Below, one piece after another: positions 35,355 through 44,332 of a stretch of DNA of 64,000 bases. Below the pieces are notes generated by a model that made no database searches, was not told where the DNA came from, and saw only the letters and a program-made list of their open reading frames with translations. How positions within the stretch are numbered: the stretch's first letter is position 1; every line of letters starts with the position of its first letter. The DNA is from Streptomyces bathyalis. GTDB lineage: Bacteria > Actinomycetota > Actinomycetes > Streptomycetales > Streptomycetaceae. Made by a program: the position numbers and the translations under genes. The stretch covers positions 2,976,001 through 3,040,000 of the forward strand of contig NZ_CP048882.1 in NCBI RefSeq assembly GCF_015910445.1, in the 5' to 3' direction.

Positions 35355-35957
35355 TCACTTCTCCGCCGTCAACGGGTCGAGCGCGGAGCGCAGTTCCTTC
35401 TCGCCGAGCTCCTTCAGCGCCCGCACGGCGATCTTCCCGTCGCGGTCGAGGATGAGCGTGGACGGGATGGCCTGCGGGGAGAGGCTGCCCTTGGGGAAGC
35501 GCAGGATGAGCCTGCCGCTGGGGTCGTAGAAGCTCGGGTAGTCGATGCCGTAGTTGCGCTCGAACGCCTTGGCGTTGGCGCGGTCCAGATCGCGGGTGTT
35601 GATCCCGACGAACTGCACGTCCTTGCCCTCGGTGTCCTGGGCGACCTTGGCGAGGTTGGGTGCCTCCGCGCGGCAGGGCGCGCACCAGGAGCCCCAGACG
35701 TTCAGGACGACGATCTTCCCCTTGTAGTCGGAGAGTTCCAGGCGCTTCCCGTCGACACCTTTGCCCGAAATGTCCGGCGCCTTCTGCCGTTCGCCTCTCT
35801 TGACCTTGGTGATCTTCCCGGTGCCCTGCACGAACTTCGTGTCTCCTGACGACGAACCGGCCTTGTCGTCGGTGCACCCGGCCAGCACCGACGCACCCGC
35901 CGCGAGCAACGCGATCAGCAGTGCGGGGCGGTGCCGGAAGGCACGGGTCTGACTCAT
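35355..35957 (-). CDS. TlpA/ResA-like thioredoxin lipoprotein
   Basis: A 200-residue membrane-anchored extracytoplasmic thioredoxin. The lipobox is VLAG-C (Cys28). The redox centre is WCAPC (C92, C95) within VVLNVWGSWCAPCRAEAPNL. It also has the cis-Pro segment AIPSTLILDRDG. It is expected to take electrons from CcdA and reduce the CxxCH motif of apocytochrome c. The ATG at 35957 gives a clean signal sequence. It is the first of the ccs genes and lies downstream of the histidine phosphatase. Confidence 0.9.
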   Translation of the reverse strand: MSQTRAFRHRPALLIALLAAGASVLAGCTDDKAGSSSGDTKFVQGTGKITKVKRGERQKAPDISGKGVDGKRLELSDYKGKIVVLNVWGSWCAPCRAEAPNLAKVAQDTEGKDVQFVGINTRDLDRANAKAFERNYGIDYPSFYDPSGRLILRFPKGSLSPQAIPSTLILDRDGKIAVRALKELGEKELRSALDPLTAEK

Positions 35958-36107
35958 GTGAAAAGTTTCGCATGGGCCCGGGGCTGATCTTCCGCGCCCC
36001 CCTTGTGCCCGTAACGCACAGGGCGTCCGCAGTTGCGGCGGCCCGGCGTCGGGCGGGCGCGGCCGGCGGTGGCGGCCGGGCGGCACGCGGTGGGCCGCAG
36101 CGCCACG

Positions 36108-36863
36108 TCAGGCCCCGCGTCCTCCGCCGCCCCTCGCCGACTTGGCTCCCGCGCGCAGATGGGGAGGCACCAGGTCGCGGGCCGGCTCCGAGTAGCCGAC
36201 GGAGACGATCTTGTCCCCGTTGAAGGTGAACGTGGTGAGGGAGGCGAGGGTGCACTGCCTCCGGCGCGGGTCGTGCCACAGCCGGCGGCGCTCGACGAAG
36301 CTGCGCAGCGTCCAGATCGGCAGCTGGTGCGAGACGCAGACTGCCTCGTGGCCGCGCGCGGCGTCGCGCGCGGCGTCCAGGGCGGTGCGCATCCGCTGCA
36401 CCTGGTGGACGTACGACTCGCCCCACGACGGCCGGAAAGGGTTAAAGAGGTGGCGCCAGTTCGCGGGCCTGCGCAGCGCGCCGTCCCCCACCCCCACGGT
36501 CCGGCCCTGGAAGACGTTGTCCGCCTCGATCAGATCCTCGTCGCTGGCGACGTCCAGCCCGTGCGCCTTGGCGATGGGTGCCGCGGACTCCTGGGCACGC
36601 TCCAGCGGCGAGGCCACGACGTGGGTGATGTCGCGGTCGGCGAGGTGCTCGGCCACCCGGTCGGCCATCCTGCGGCCCAGCTCGGACAGGTGGTAGCCGG
36701 GCAGCCGTCCGTACAGGACCCCGCCCGGGTTCGCGACCTCACCGTGGCGCATGACGTGCACGACGGTGACGGTCTCGTCGCCGCCGGCGCCATCGCGGAA
36801 GCTGCTGGCACCCTCGCGTCTTCCGGCCTCGTACTCCGGACCCGTACGGTCCGCGGCGCTCAT
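36108..36863 (-). CDS. histidine phosphatase family protein
   Basis: A 251-residue phosphoglycerate-mutase-like phosphatase. The phospho-accepting His is in VMRHGE (R39 H40 G41 E42). The second catalytic His is in [11 protein letters not shown], and [11 protein letters not shown] carries the conserved Arg. The first 30 residues are polar and variable. Substrate is unknown. It overlaps hemL by 4 nt, so it is co-translated with it, and the cytochrome c genes follow. This order is usual in Streptomyces. Confidence 0.88.
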   Translation of the reverse strand: MSAADRTGPEYEAGRREGASSFRDGAGGDETVTVVHVMRHGEVANPGGVLYGRLPGYHLSELGRRMADRVAEHLADRDITHVVASPLERAQESAAPIAKAHGLDVASDEDLIEADNVFQGRTVGVGDGALRRPANWRHLFNPFRPSWGESYVHQVQRMRTALDAARDAARGHEAVCVSHQLPIWTLRSFVERRRLWHDPRRRQCTLASLTTFTFNGDKIVSVGYSEPARDLVPPHLRAGAKSARGGGGRGA

Positions 36864-38176
36864 GCGGTCGCCTCCGCGGCGGCGCGGGCGGCGGCGGGCA
36901 GAGCGTCGGCTACGCGCTCCAGCGCGCCGTCGTCATGTGCCGTGGAGACGAACCACGACTCGAAGGCGGACGGCGGCAGATAGACGCCCTGCTCCAGCAT
37001 CGAGTGGAAGAGCGCCTTGAAGCGGAACGCCTCCTGGGCCTTCGCGCCCTCGTAGTCCGTGACCGGCTCGTCGGTGAAGAACACGGAGAACATGTTGCCC
37101 GCGACCTGCAGTTGGTGCGCGACACCTGCCTTGCTCAGTGCCTCGGTGACGGCACCCCGCAGCTGCTCGGAGGCCGCGTCCACCGCCGCGTAGGCCCCGT
37201 CGTCCAGCAGCCGCAGCTGCGCGACCCCGGCGGCCGTGGCGACCGGGTTCCCGGACAGCGTCCCGGCCTGGTAGACGGGGCCGGCCGGGGCGAGGCGCTC
37301 CATCACGTCACGCCTGCCGCCGAAGGCCGCGGCCGGGAAGCCGCCGCCCATCACCTTGCCGAACGTCATCAGATCGGGGACGACTTGGTCGATCCCGTAC
37401 CAGCCCTGCTTGCTGACGCGGAAGCCCGTCATCACCTCGTCCGAGATGAAGAGCGCCCCGTACTCCCGGCAGATCTCCTTGAGTTGCTCGTTGAAGCCCG
37501 GCTTCGGCGGCACGATCCCCATATTGCCGGGGGACGCCTCGGTGATGACGCACGCGATCTCGTCCGGCTGCGCGGCGAACGCGGCACGTACGGCCTCGGG
37601 ATCGTTGTACGGCAGCACGATCGTCTCCGCCGCCTGCGCGCCCGTCACGCCCGGTGTGTCGGGAAGGCCGAACGTCGCGACGCCCGAACCCGCCGAGGCG
37701 AGCAGCGCGTCGACATGACCGTGGTAACAGCCCGCGAACTTCACGACCTTCGCGCGCCCAGTGAAGCCGCGCGCCAGGCGGATCGCGGACATCGTGGCCT
37801 CCGTACCGGAGGAGACCAGCCGCACCTGCTCGACCGGCCCGATCCGGTCCACGATCTCCTCCGCGAGCGCGACTTCGTCCTCGCCGGGCGTGCCGAACGA
37901 CGTGCCCCGGCTCACCGCGGCCTGTACGGCGGCGATCACCTCGGGGTGGGAATGGCCCAGAATCATCGGCCCCCACGAGCAGACAAGATCGACGTACTCA
38001 CGTCCGTCGGCATCCATGAGGTACGGACCGGCACCGGACACCATGAACCGGGGCGTACCACCCACGGCTTGGAAGGCGCGGACGGGAGAGTTCACGCCTC
38101 CAGGCGTCACGACGGAGGCGCGGTCGTAGAGCGACTGCGATACTGGGGCCTCGTACGAGTAAGTCACGAGGGCCAT
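36860..38176 (-). CDS. hemL: glutamate-1-semialdehyde 2,1-aminomutase
   Basis: A 438-residue PLP enzyme of the C5 heme pathway that converts glutamate-1-semialdehyde to 5-aminolevulinate. The PLP Lys is K274 in [12 protein letters not shown]. Other marks are [13 protein letters not shown] near the start, [22 protein letters not shown] and [10 protein letters not shown]. An in-frame GTG at 38200 would add eight residues; the ATG at 38176 gives the usual length. Its place beside cytochrome c maturation genes links heme supply and heme attachment. Confidence 0.95.
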   Translation of the reverse strand: MALVTYSYEAPVSQSLYDRASVVTPGGVNSPVRAFQAVGGTPRFMVSGAGPYLMDADGREYVDLVCSWGPMILGHSHPEVIAAVQAAVSRGTSFGTPGEDEVALAEEIVDRIGPVEQVRLVSSGTEATMSAIRLARGFTGRAKVVKFAGCYHGHVDALLASAGSGVATFGLPDTPGVTGAQAAETIVLPYNDPEAVRAAFAAQPDEIACVITEASPGNMGIVPPKPGFNEQLKEICREYGALFISDEVMTGFRVSKQGWYGIDQVVPDLMTFGKVMGGGFPAAAFGGRRDVMERLAPAGPVYQAGTLSGNPVATAAGVAQLRLLDDGAYAAVDAASEQLRGAVTEALSKAGVAHQLQVAGNMFSVFFTDEPVTDYEGAKAQEAFRFKALFHSMLEQGVYLPPSAFESWFVSTAHDDGALERVADALPAAARAAAEATA

Positions 38177-38329
38177 GGTGTCAGAGCATTCCCACGGCAC
38201 GGCGTCGTCGTCCCGTCGGTGGGTATACGGGACATGCGGAGCCGGTCGGATACCGGCCCGGTAACACGGGGATTACCCGGGCGCTGCGGGGCGTTTCACG
38301 ACCGGCAGGACGGGGAGGTCTCTGACACG

Positions 38330-38929
38330 ATGATCGGGTTGCGCGGCGGCGGCCGCGAGTGGTCGGGTGGTGACATGCAGCGCGGTGGTGGACTGGGAGA
38401 GGGTACCGGGGACCTCGGTCCGGAGCGCGCACGGGGACGCCATCGCAGAGACGCGGTGGAAAGAGACTTCGGGAACAGCAAGGGTGGCGGCCGAGTGGGG
38501 GTGACCTACAAGTACTTCGGCGCCCCGGACGGCGCTACGGCGGCCCGGGTTCCTGTCTCCATGCGCCCCGAAGAGCTCGGCGGGGACGAGTTGGGTCACG
38601 GCATGTTCACCAAGATCAAGCCGGAGACCATGGCCGCGATGGTGCTCACGGGCATCGAGGGCATACCTCTCCACCGGGTGCCGCCCCTGGAACTCGTCGT
38701 GCTGCACCCGGATTACGCCGTCGTGAAGCTGCCGATGACCGTCGTGGACCCGCTGCGGGGCATCGGCGAGGAGTCGGTGGGCGCGGCGGCCTTCATCTGG
38801 TCCACGGTGCCGGACCGGTCCGGCCCTCAGGACGCGTTCAACGTGTACCAACTTCTCCATGAATGGCAGGACTTCTCCGACCGCCTGCACATGGCCGGCC
38901 ACCAGCCGTACTGCCTGGTGTGGCCCTGA
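38330..38929 (+). CDS. conserved Streptomyces hypothetical protein
   Basis: A 199-residue soluble protein without a domain I can name. The C-terminal 140 residues (from VTYKYFGAPDGATAARVPVS to HQPYCLVWP) look strongly conserved in Streptomyces as far as I remember. The first 55 residues are Gly/Arg-rich and may be a wrong extension; an internal GTG near VGVTYKY is an alternative start. The ATG at 38330 has GGGGAGGT 10 nt upstream. It is divergent from hemL. Confidence 0.72.
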   Translation: MIGLRGGGREWSGGDMQRGGGLGEGTGDLGPERARGRHRRDAVERDFGNSKGGGRVGVTYKYFGAPDGATAARVPVSMRPEELGGDELGHGMFTKIKPETMAAMVLTGIEGIPLHRVPPLELVVLHPDYAVVKLPMTVVDPLRGIGEESVGAAAFIWSTVPDRSGPQDAFNVYQLLHEWQDFSDRLHMAGHQPYCLVWP

Positions 38930-39074
38930 GCCACCGTCCGTACCGTCCGGTGCTGCCCTGAAGACCTTCCGGCGCTGCGGCCCCGACGCTGCGGCCCGGC
39001 CGGGCCCGCGCCGTCGACCACGGCTCACCCTCATGCACTCGCTGCGCGAACCCTGCTGCGACGCGGGCGCAGCC

Positions 39075-39103
39075 GCCCCGCTCCGGCGGAAGGAGCGCGG
39101 GGC
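39075..39103. terminator. imperfect stem-loop between convergent genes
   Basis: GCCCCGCTCC (39075-39084) pairs with GGAGCGCGGGGC (39092-39103) with a 2-nt bulge. It lies in the 210-bp space between the convergent hypothetical protein and SRPBCC genes. The remaining sequence there shows no gene. Confidence 0.45.
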
Positions 39104-39139
39104 CGGCTCGGTCAGGCGCCCTCGGTATGGCGCCCTCGT

Positions 39140-39583
39140 TCAGGCGCCCGAAGTCCCGTTCCTGCCGGACGCGTTCTCCGCTGCCTTCTTGAACTCGCCC
39201 AGGTCGTAGTTGGTGAGCGTGGAGTCCAGTTTGGTCAGGGCTCCCAGGCGTTCGACGAAGTCCTGCGGGTTGTACTCGATCTGCAGCGTCACCCGGCTCG
39301 TCGTGTCGCTGAGCCTGTGGAAGGTGACCACTCCGGCGTGCTCGACGCCGTCCGTCGTCTTCCAGGCGATGCGCTCCTGAGGGATCAGCTCCGTGACCTC
39401 GGCGGTGAAGCTCTTCTCGGCTCCGGGGAGCGAGAGCCACCAGGAGAAGGACCGGTTGTCGATACGGACGACGTCCTTCACGTGGCTCAGGAACTTCGGC
39501 CACTCGGCCACGTCGCTCCACAGCGCCCAGCTCACCGCGAGCGGAGCTTCGACGTCCACGGTCTCTACGAGGGAGGACGACAC
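39140..39583 (-). CDS. SRPBCC/polyketide-cyclase-like protein
   Basis: A 147-residue START-like (SRPBCC) protein. The opening VETVDVEAPLAVSWALWSDVAEWPKFLSHVKDVV is the typical first strand and helices of coenzyme Q-binding/cyclase-dehydrase proteins. ITEL-like strands and FHRLSDTTSRVTLQIEY follow. It may bind a hydrophobic ligand; no catalytic claim is possible. The TetR gene ends 228 bp upstream on the same strand, and that gap holds no recognisable feature. Confidence 0.82.
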   Translation of the reverse strand: MSSSLVETVDVEAPLAVSWALWSDVAEWPKFLSHVKDVVRIDNRSFSWWLSLPGAEKSFTAEVTELIPQERIAWKTTDGVEHAGVVTFHRLSDTTSRVTLQIEYNPQDFVERLGALTKLDSTLTNYDLGEFKKAAENASGRNGTSGA

Positions 39584-39810
39584 TCTTCGTCACCTCTCAG
39601 GGAAAGGGGCTCGTTACGGCGCGCTGAGTACCCGTGGACGGAGATCCAAGGCATGTTCGCGGGCATCGATTCGCGGGGTCCCTGGTCGCGGGGGCTTTCC
39701 GCCCAACCTCTGTTCGCCGGAACCGGGTTCGGAGCCGGATTCGCCGGAGCCCGGCCGCCTGAGCCTTCCGCGCCGGGCGTGGTCGCCCGGTTGCAGCGCG
39801 CTCCGGCCGC

Positions 39811-40461
39811 CTAAGGGCTCTCGGCCGTCAAGTAGCGCCGGACCGTGGGCCCGAGCCAGTTCACGATCTCCTCGTGGGTCAGCGACACCGCGGGTGGCAG
39901 CCTCAGCACGTACCGGCTCACCGCCATGCCCAGGATCTGTGAGGCAAGCAGGGCGGCGCGCGCGGGGACCTGCGCCGGGTCCGGGCACACGGCGGCCACC
40001 GCGGGCGCGACCTGGTCGCGGAAGACCGCGTGCACGCGGTCCGCGCCCGCGGGGTTGGTGACGCCGACGCGCACCATGGCGTTCAGCGTCTCGTCGCCCT
40101 CCCAGCGGTCCAGGAAGTGACGTACGAGGCGCGTGCCGACCTCCTCGGCGGGGACGCCGGTCAGGTCCGGCAGCCGCAGGTCGATCTCGGAGGCCGCGGC
40201 GAACAGGCCCTCCTTGTTGCCGAAGTAGCGCATGACCATCGACGGGTCGATGCCGGCGTCCCGCGCGATGGCGCGGATGGTCGCGCGCTCGTATCCGTCC
40301 GTCGCGAAGCGCTCGCGGGCGGCGCGGCGGATCGCGGCCCGCGTCGCGTCGGAGCGGCGCGGGGCCCGGCCCTCCGTCGCCTGCCCCTGGGAGGCCGCGA
40401 GGTGCGTGGCCTCCCCCGTGCCGTCTCCGGCGGCGGAACCGGCCTCTGCTCGGTCTTCCAT
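39811..40461 (-). CDS. TetR-family repressor
   Basis: A 216-residue regulator. The helix-turn-helix is at about residues 35-80 (RAAIRRAARERFATDGYERATIRAIARDAGIDPSMVMRYFGNKEGLF). The rest is a helical ligand domain of TetR_C type. The start is ATG 40461, with no SD and TACATT 7 nt upstream on the minus strand, so it is probably leaderless. Just upstream lies a 20-bp sequence that is repeated exactly in the promoter of the FAD monooxygenase at 44359. I infer that it represses both its own gene and that enzyme. Confidence 0.9.
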   Translation of the reverse strand: MEDRAEAGSAAGDGTGEATHLAASQGQATEGRAPRRSDATRAAIRRAARERFATDGYERATIRAIARDAGIDPSMVMRYFGNKEGLFAAASEIDLRLPDLTGVPAEEVGTRLVRHFLDRWEGDETLNAMVRVGVTNPAGADRVHAVFRDQVAPAVAAVCPDPAQVPARAALLASQILGMAVSRYVLRLPPAVSLTHEEIVNWLGPTVRRYLTAESP

Positions 40462-40471
40462 GCCAACGAAT

Positions 40472-40491
40472 GTAGGCCAACGTGCGTTGAC
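40472..40491. promoter_or_regulatory. TetR operator copy 1 (autoregulatory)
   Basis: GTAGGCCAACGTGCGTTGAC contains the dyad CAACG-TG-CGTTG. The same 20 bases occur at 44259-44278. Upstream similarity continues (TGCCAAC at 40461-40467 and at 44248-44254). The site covers the -10/spacer region of the TetR promoter (-10 TACATT, minus strand, 40474-40469). Confidence 0.75.
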
Positions 40492-40546
40492 GCACCAGAC
40501 GACCGGGTGAACCGCTGGACGGTGATGCGACGCCTGCGGCCTGCCC

Positions 40547-41290
40547 TCAGGGGACGGGGGCCAGGGAGGGGAGCACGATGTCCCGGTGCACGGAGCGGAT
40601 GTGCGTCTCGACCGCCTCACCCGCGCGTTCGGCCTCCCCGGCCTCCACCGCGTCGTAGATCGCGCGGTGCTCCGCGCGGAGCCTGGCGGCGACCGCCTCC
40701 CAGTCCTCCACCCGGTGGAAGACCGTCAGCAGGGTCTGCCGGACCGCGTTGCGCACGGAGACGGTCAGGTCGGCCACCAGAGGGTTGCCCGCCGCCTCGG
40801 CGATCGCGACGTGGAAGTCGGTGTCGTAGTCGTTGAACGCCTCGCGCGGGAGCCCCACTTCGTCCATGCGGTCCAGCTGTTCACGCATCCGCGCGAGGTC
40901 CTCCGGCCCGGCCCGCTCGGCCGCCAGCCTGGCGCTCGACCGCTCCAGGACGGCACGGGCCTCGACCACGTCGTCGAGGGAGAAGTGCGCGAGCGCGATG
41001 TGCAGCCGGAGGAACTGGGTGAGCCCGGCGCCGGGCATCGCGGCGATCACGTTTCCCGAGTCCGGGCCGGTGCCGACCCGGGGGCGAAGCGCTCCCTGGG
41101 CCTCCAGCACGCGCAGCGCCTCCCGGATCGCCGCCCTGCTCACGCCGAGCATCTCGCTCAACTCCCGCTCGGGCGGCAGCCGGTCGCCCACCCTGAGCCT
41201 TCCGTCGAGGATGAGCTGCTCGATCCGCGTGAGGACCAGCTCGTACGTACGTGAGCGGGTCACGGGTTCCCAGTCGTCCGGTCCGGCCAT
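40547..41290 (-). CDS. GntR-family regulator (FadR/LldR subfamily)
   Basis: A 247-residue regulator with an N-terminal winged helix (YELVLTRIEQLILDGRLRVGDRLPPERELSEMLGVSRAAIREALRVLE) and an FCD ligand domain (DFHVAIAEAAGNP, HRAIYDAVEAGEAERA). It is divergent from the lactate permease. Two perfect TGGTCnGACCA operators lie in the shared intergenic region. This is the arrangement of lactate-responsive LldR. Lactate as ligand is inferred from context. Confidence 0.88.
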   Translation of the reverse strand: MAGPDDWEPVTRSRTYELVLTRIEQLILDGRLRVGDRLPPERELSEMLGVSRAAIREALRVLEAQGALRPRVGTGPDSGNVIAAMPGAGLTQFLRLHIALAHFSLDDVVEARAVLERSSARLAAERAGPEDLARMREQLDRMDEVGLPREAFNDYDTDFHVAIAEAAGNPLVADLTVSVRNAVRQTLLTVFHRVEDWEAVAARLRAEHRAIYDAVEAGEAERAGEAVETHIRSVHRDIVLPSLAPVP

Positions 41291-41384
41291 GAGAACCTCC
41301 CAGATCCGCGACGTCGGTCCGCTCCCCGGTGCAGCTGACAGGGGATCACGCGGTGGCGGTGAGCGTAACCCAATCGCCCGTACT

Positions 41385-41397
41385 TTGGTCCGACCAA
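41385..41397. promoter_or_regulatory. GntR (LldR-type) operator 1
   Basis: TTGGTCCGACCAA is a perfect dyad around a central C, matching the FadR-subfamily TGGTnnnACCA pattern. It lies between the regulator start (41290) and the permease promoter. Confidence 0.8.
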
Positions 41398-41421
41398 GTT
41401 TTGGCAGTCATGTGCTGTCTC

Positions 41422-41450
41422 TGGACAGGGAGTTGGGCTCTTCATAGTGT
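41422..41450 (+). promoter_or_regulatory. lctP promoter
   Basis: TGGACA (41422-41427), a 17-nt spacer and TAGTGT (41445-41450) form a good sigma-70-type promoter directed at lctP. The two GntR operators flank it. Confidence 0.65.
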
Positions 41451-41468
41451 GTGGCAGCTTCGAACGCA

Positions 41469-41479
41469 TGGTCTGACCA
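41469..41479. promoter_or_regulatory. GntR (LldR-type) operator 2
   Basis: TGGTCTGACCA is a perfect dyad located downstream of the predicted transcript start and just before the permease ATG. Together with the site at 41385 it would allow repression by looping or roadblock. Confidence 0.78.
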
Positions 41480-41491
41480 ATCCGTACGGGG

Positions 41492-43279
41492 ATGCCCTTG
41501 TACCAGCCCGCCCTCTCCCCTCTCGCCGGCGGCCTCGCCCTCTCGGCCCTCGTCGCCGCTCTGCCGCTGGTGACTCTCTTCCTTCTGCTCGGAGCGGCAC
41601 GGGTCAAGGCGCACTGGGCCGGCCTCTCCGCACTGGCCGTCGCGTTGGGCATTGCCGTCCTCGTGTACGGGATGCCGTTCAAGCTGGCCGCCCTGTCGGC
41701 GAGCGAGGGCGCGGTCTTCGGCCTCTTCCCCATCGGCTGGATCCTCGTCACGGCCATCTGGCTGTACCAACTCACCGTCGTCAGCGGCACGTTCGAGGAC
41801 CTGCGCCGGTCGCTGCGGCTCATCAGCGACGATCCGCGCGTCCTGGCGGTCGTGCTGGCCTTCTGCTTCGGCGCCCTGCTGGAGGCGCTCGCCGGCTTCG
41901 GCGCACCCGTGGCGATCACCGGCATCATGCTCATCGCCCTGGGGTTCCCGCCGTTCCGCGCGGCCGTGACGGTGCTCGTCGCCAACACCGTTCCCGTGGC
42001 CTTCGGCGCCATGGGCATTCCCGTCATCACGGCAGGCGAGCTGACGAAGATCCCGTACACCGAGCTCGGCTCGTACGTCGGCCGCCAGGTGCCCGTTCTC
42101 GCGCTCATCGTTCCGCTGCTGCTGACGGTGCTCGTGGACGGCTTCCGCGGGCTGCGCCAGGTCTGGCCCGTGGCGGTGGTGTGCGGAGTGACCTTCGCCG
42201 TCGTGCAGTTCGTCAGCTCCAACTACATATCCGTCGAACTCACGGACATCATCACCTCCCTCGCCAGCCTGGTGGCCGCCGTCGTCTTCCTGCGGTTCTG
42301 GCAGCCGCGCGGCAGCGAGCAGGCGAGGGCGGAACTGCTCGCCGCCGGGGGCGGATCCGGAGCCGGCGGCCGCCCCGGGGGCCAGGGGCAGCCAGGTCCC
42401 GGCGGGCGCACATATGGCGGCCGCAGCCACGGGGGTCAGTCGGTGCCGGCGTCGCGGGCCGCCCACGGCGGGGATCAGGCCGGCCAATCGACGCACGCCG
42501 GGCACGCGGGACATGAGACACGGCCGGAGACCGACAGCAAGCGGCTGGCCACGGCCTTCGCCCCGTACATCATCGTCATCTCCGTCTTCTCCGTGGCCCA
42601 ACTGTGGACCCCCGCCAAGGAGTTCCTGGGCAGCATGAGCATCTCCGTCCCCTGGCCGGGACTGGACGGGAAGCTCCTGACCGTCGCGGGCGACGAGGTC
42701 GACGCCACCGTCTACAACCTGGCGTGGCTGTCGTCGCCCGGGACCCTGCTGCTGCTCTCCGGGGTGCTCACCGCGCTCGTCCTCCGCATCGACGCGCAGG
42801 TGGCGCTGAGGGAACTCGGGGCCACGATCGTCAAGTTGCGCACGGCCCTCCTGACCGTCGCGGCCGTGCTCGCACTCGCCTACGCCATGAACCTCTCGGG
42901 CCAGACCATCACCATCGGCACCTGGATAGCCGGGAGCGGGAGCGCGCTCGCTCTGCTCTCGCCGGTGCTCGGCTGGTTCGGAACGGCGGTCACCGGGTCC
43001 GACACGTCCTCGCAGGCGCTGTTCGCCAGCCTTCAGCACACCGCCGCCAAGGGAGCGGGTCTCGATCCGTCACTGCTCGTCGCGGGCAACGCCTCGGGCG
43101 GTGTGCTGGGCAAGATGATCAGCCCGCAGAACCTGACCATCGCCGCCACGGCCGTCGGCTGTGCAAGCCAGGAGTCCGAGCTGCTGCGCTCGACACTCAA
43201 GTGGAGCCTCGGACTGCTGCTGATTCTCTGCGTGTTGATCTATGCACAGTCGGGCATCCTGGCCTGGACGCTGCCCTAG
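41492..43279 (+). CDS. lctP: L-lactate permease (LctP family)
   Basis: A 595-residue polytopic membrane protein importing lactate (or glycolate) with protons. LctP marks are FGALLEALAGFGAPVAITGIML, ANTVPVAFGAMGIPVITAG, and the C-terminal block GWFGTAVTGSDTSSQALFASLQ and NASGGVLGKMISPQNLTIA. A Gly/Gln/His-rich cytoplasmic loop of about 75 residues (about 275-350) is longer than usual. It is controlled by the adjacent GntR regulator through two operators. No lactate dehydrogenase gene is seen nearby. Confidence 0.92.
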   Translation: MPLYQPALSPLAGGLALSALVAALPLVTLFLLLGAARVKAHWAGLSALAVALGIAVLVYGMPFKLAALSASEGAVFGLFPIGWILVTAIWLYQLTVVSGTFEDLRRSLRLISDDPRVLAVVLAFCFGALLEALAGFGAPVAITGIMLIALGFPPFRAAVTVLVANTVPVAFGAMGIPVITAGELTKIPYTELGSYVGRQVPVLALIVPLLLTVLVDGFRGLRQVWPVAVVCGVTFAVVQFVSSNYISVELTDIITSLASLVAAVVFLRFWQPRGSEQARAELLAAGGGSGAGGRPGGQGQPGPGGRTYGGRSHGGQSVPASRAAHGGDQAGQSTHAGHAGHETRPETDSKRLATAFAPYIIVISVFSVAQLWTPAKEFLGSMSISVPWPGLDGKLLTVAGDEVDATVYNLAWLSSPGTLLLLSGVLTALVLRIDAQVALRELGATIVKLRTALLTVAAVLALAYAMNLSGQTITIGTWIAGSGSALALLSPVLGWFGTAVTGSDTSSQALFASLQHTAAKGAGLDPSLLVAGNASGGVLGKMISPQNLTIAATAVGCASQESELLRSTLKWSLGLLLILCVLIYAQSGILAWTLP

Positions 43280-43334
43280 GTCGTTTGACATTCTTTGCCC
43301 CGGCCCGTGGCTTGCCGTGAGGAAGACCTGAGAA

Positions 43335-44039
43335 GTGGACCGCTTGTCCCCGTACACGTCATCCGACCCCCGCAGGCCCGCGTTCAACCGTGAGGCGGCG
43401 CGCAGCACGCGCCAGGCGCTCGGGATGCGGGCCGAGGACGTCGCGTCGACCATGCTCAGCGCCTACGGAGTGCAGGTCACTCCGCTGACCGTCCTGAGCT
43501 GGGAGTCCGGCGACCAGAGCCCCGGGGAGCGGGAGTTGACCGCCCTGGCCGGCGTGCTGTGGTGCTCCGTCGGCGATCTGATGGGGTCGCTCAGCAACGT
43601 GCACCAGCACCGCCTCGCCCGCGGGGTCTCCACCTTCGACATGGCGCTGCGCCTGGGCCTCTCCCCCGCCGAGTACGAGGAGATGGAGCGGAGCGGGCGC
43701 TGGCAGTTGACCAAGCGGCAGGCCGAACTGCTCGGGGACGCGCTGGCGTTGCCGCTGCGCGCCCGGCTGGACATCACCGGGAGGGACGCCCAGGTCGGCG
43801 AGCTGCTGCGCCGTGCGGTCACGACCCGCTGGCAGCCGTACGTGCAGCCCGTGTGCAAGCTGCTCGACCTGCCCAGGGCACGCGTCGGCGGGATCCTGCA
43901 CCACCTGCACTCCGAGTACCAGGACATGGTCGGCACAGTGGACTGGGGCGGCGGAACGATCTCCATGGAGCCCGGCGAGGAGGGGCACGCCTTCCTCGAG
44001 CGCCTGGTGGACGTCTTCTGCGCGCGGCTGGAGGCCTGA
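43335..44039 (+). CDS. XRE-like helix-turn-helix protein
   Basis: A 234-residue DNA-binding protein with two Cro/CI-like segments. The first is at about 18-85: FNREAARSTRQALGMRAEDVASTMLSAYGVQVTPLTVLSWESGDQSP. The second, at about 95-145, reads RGVSTFDMALRLGLSPAEYEEMERSG. The rest resembles no domain I know. The start is GTG, with GAGGAAGA about 9 nt upstream. It follows lctP by 55 bp, so it could be read through from that promoter. Its targets are unknown. Confidence 0.75.
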   Translation: MDRLSPYTSSDPRRPAFNREAARSTRQALGMRAEDVASTMLSAYGVQVTPLTVLSWESGDQSPGERELTALAGVLWCSVGDLMGSLSNVHQHRLARGVSTFDMALRLGLSPAEYEEMERSGRWQLTKRQAELLGDALALPLRARLDITGRDAQVGELLRRAVTTRWQPYVQPVCKLLDLPRARVGGILHHLHSEYQDMVGTVDWGGGTISMEPGEEGHAFLERLVDVFCARLEA

Positions 44040-44258
44040 GCGCGCACCTCCCGCGAGCGGCGCCGCCGGCGGACGGCCCCGCGTCCGGGCCTGACCCGAG
44101 CCGGCACGCCGGAGACTCCCGTGAGAGGCCGCGTGAGGACGGGGCCCGCCCATGCCGACCTCGTTCCCATGCCGACCTCGTTGACCCGCGGCCGTTCGAA
44201 GGGCGACCTCGCACCTCAAAGGGCGACCTCGCACCCCTTCACAGTCATGCCAACACCC

Positions 44259-44278
44259 GTAGGCCAACGTGCGTTGAC
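44259..44278. promoter_or_regulatory. TetR operator copy 2
   Basis: The 20-mer is identical to the one upstream of the TetR gene at 40472. It overlaps the -35 hexamer (TTGACA, 44274-44279) of the monooxygenase promoter, a position suited to repression. Confidence 0.75.
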
Positions 44279-44302
44279 ACCCCCTGCGGGCCGTCCTACC
44301 GT
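44274..44302 (+). promoter_or_regulatory. FAD monooxygenase promoter
   Basis: Consensus TTGACA (44274-44279), a 17-nt spacer and TACCGT (44297-44302). The promoter is bracketed by TetR-type dyads on both sides, so strong activity when derepressed is likely. Confidence 0.75.
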
Positions 44303-44306
44303 TGTG

Positions 44307-44332
44307 CCAACGGGCGTTGACCAACGTGCGCC
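44307..44332. promoter_or_regulatory. second TetR-type dyad and half-site
   Basis: CCAACGGGCGTTGAC (44307-44321) repeats the CAACG-N2-CGTTG dyad just downstream of the -10, where transcription should begin. It is followed at once by the half-site CCAACGTGCG. With the upstream copy it brackets the promoter. Confidence 0.65.

Noticed and set aside
39584..39810. Possible small gene between the SRPBCC and TetR genes
   Set aside because: The open frames are extensions of shadow ORFs, lack an SD and show no motif.
41408..43039. Minus-strand ORF (543 codons) opposite lctP
   Set aside because: Composition is His/Asp/Arg/Gln-rich, typical of antisense reading in high-GC DNA, and the lctP frame is well supported.
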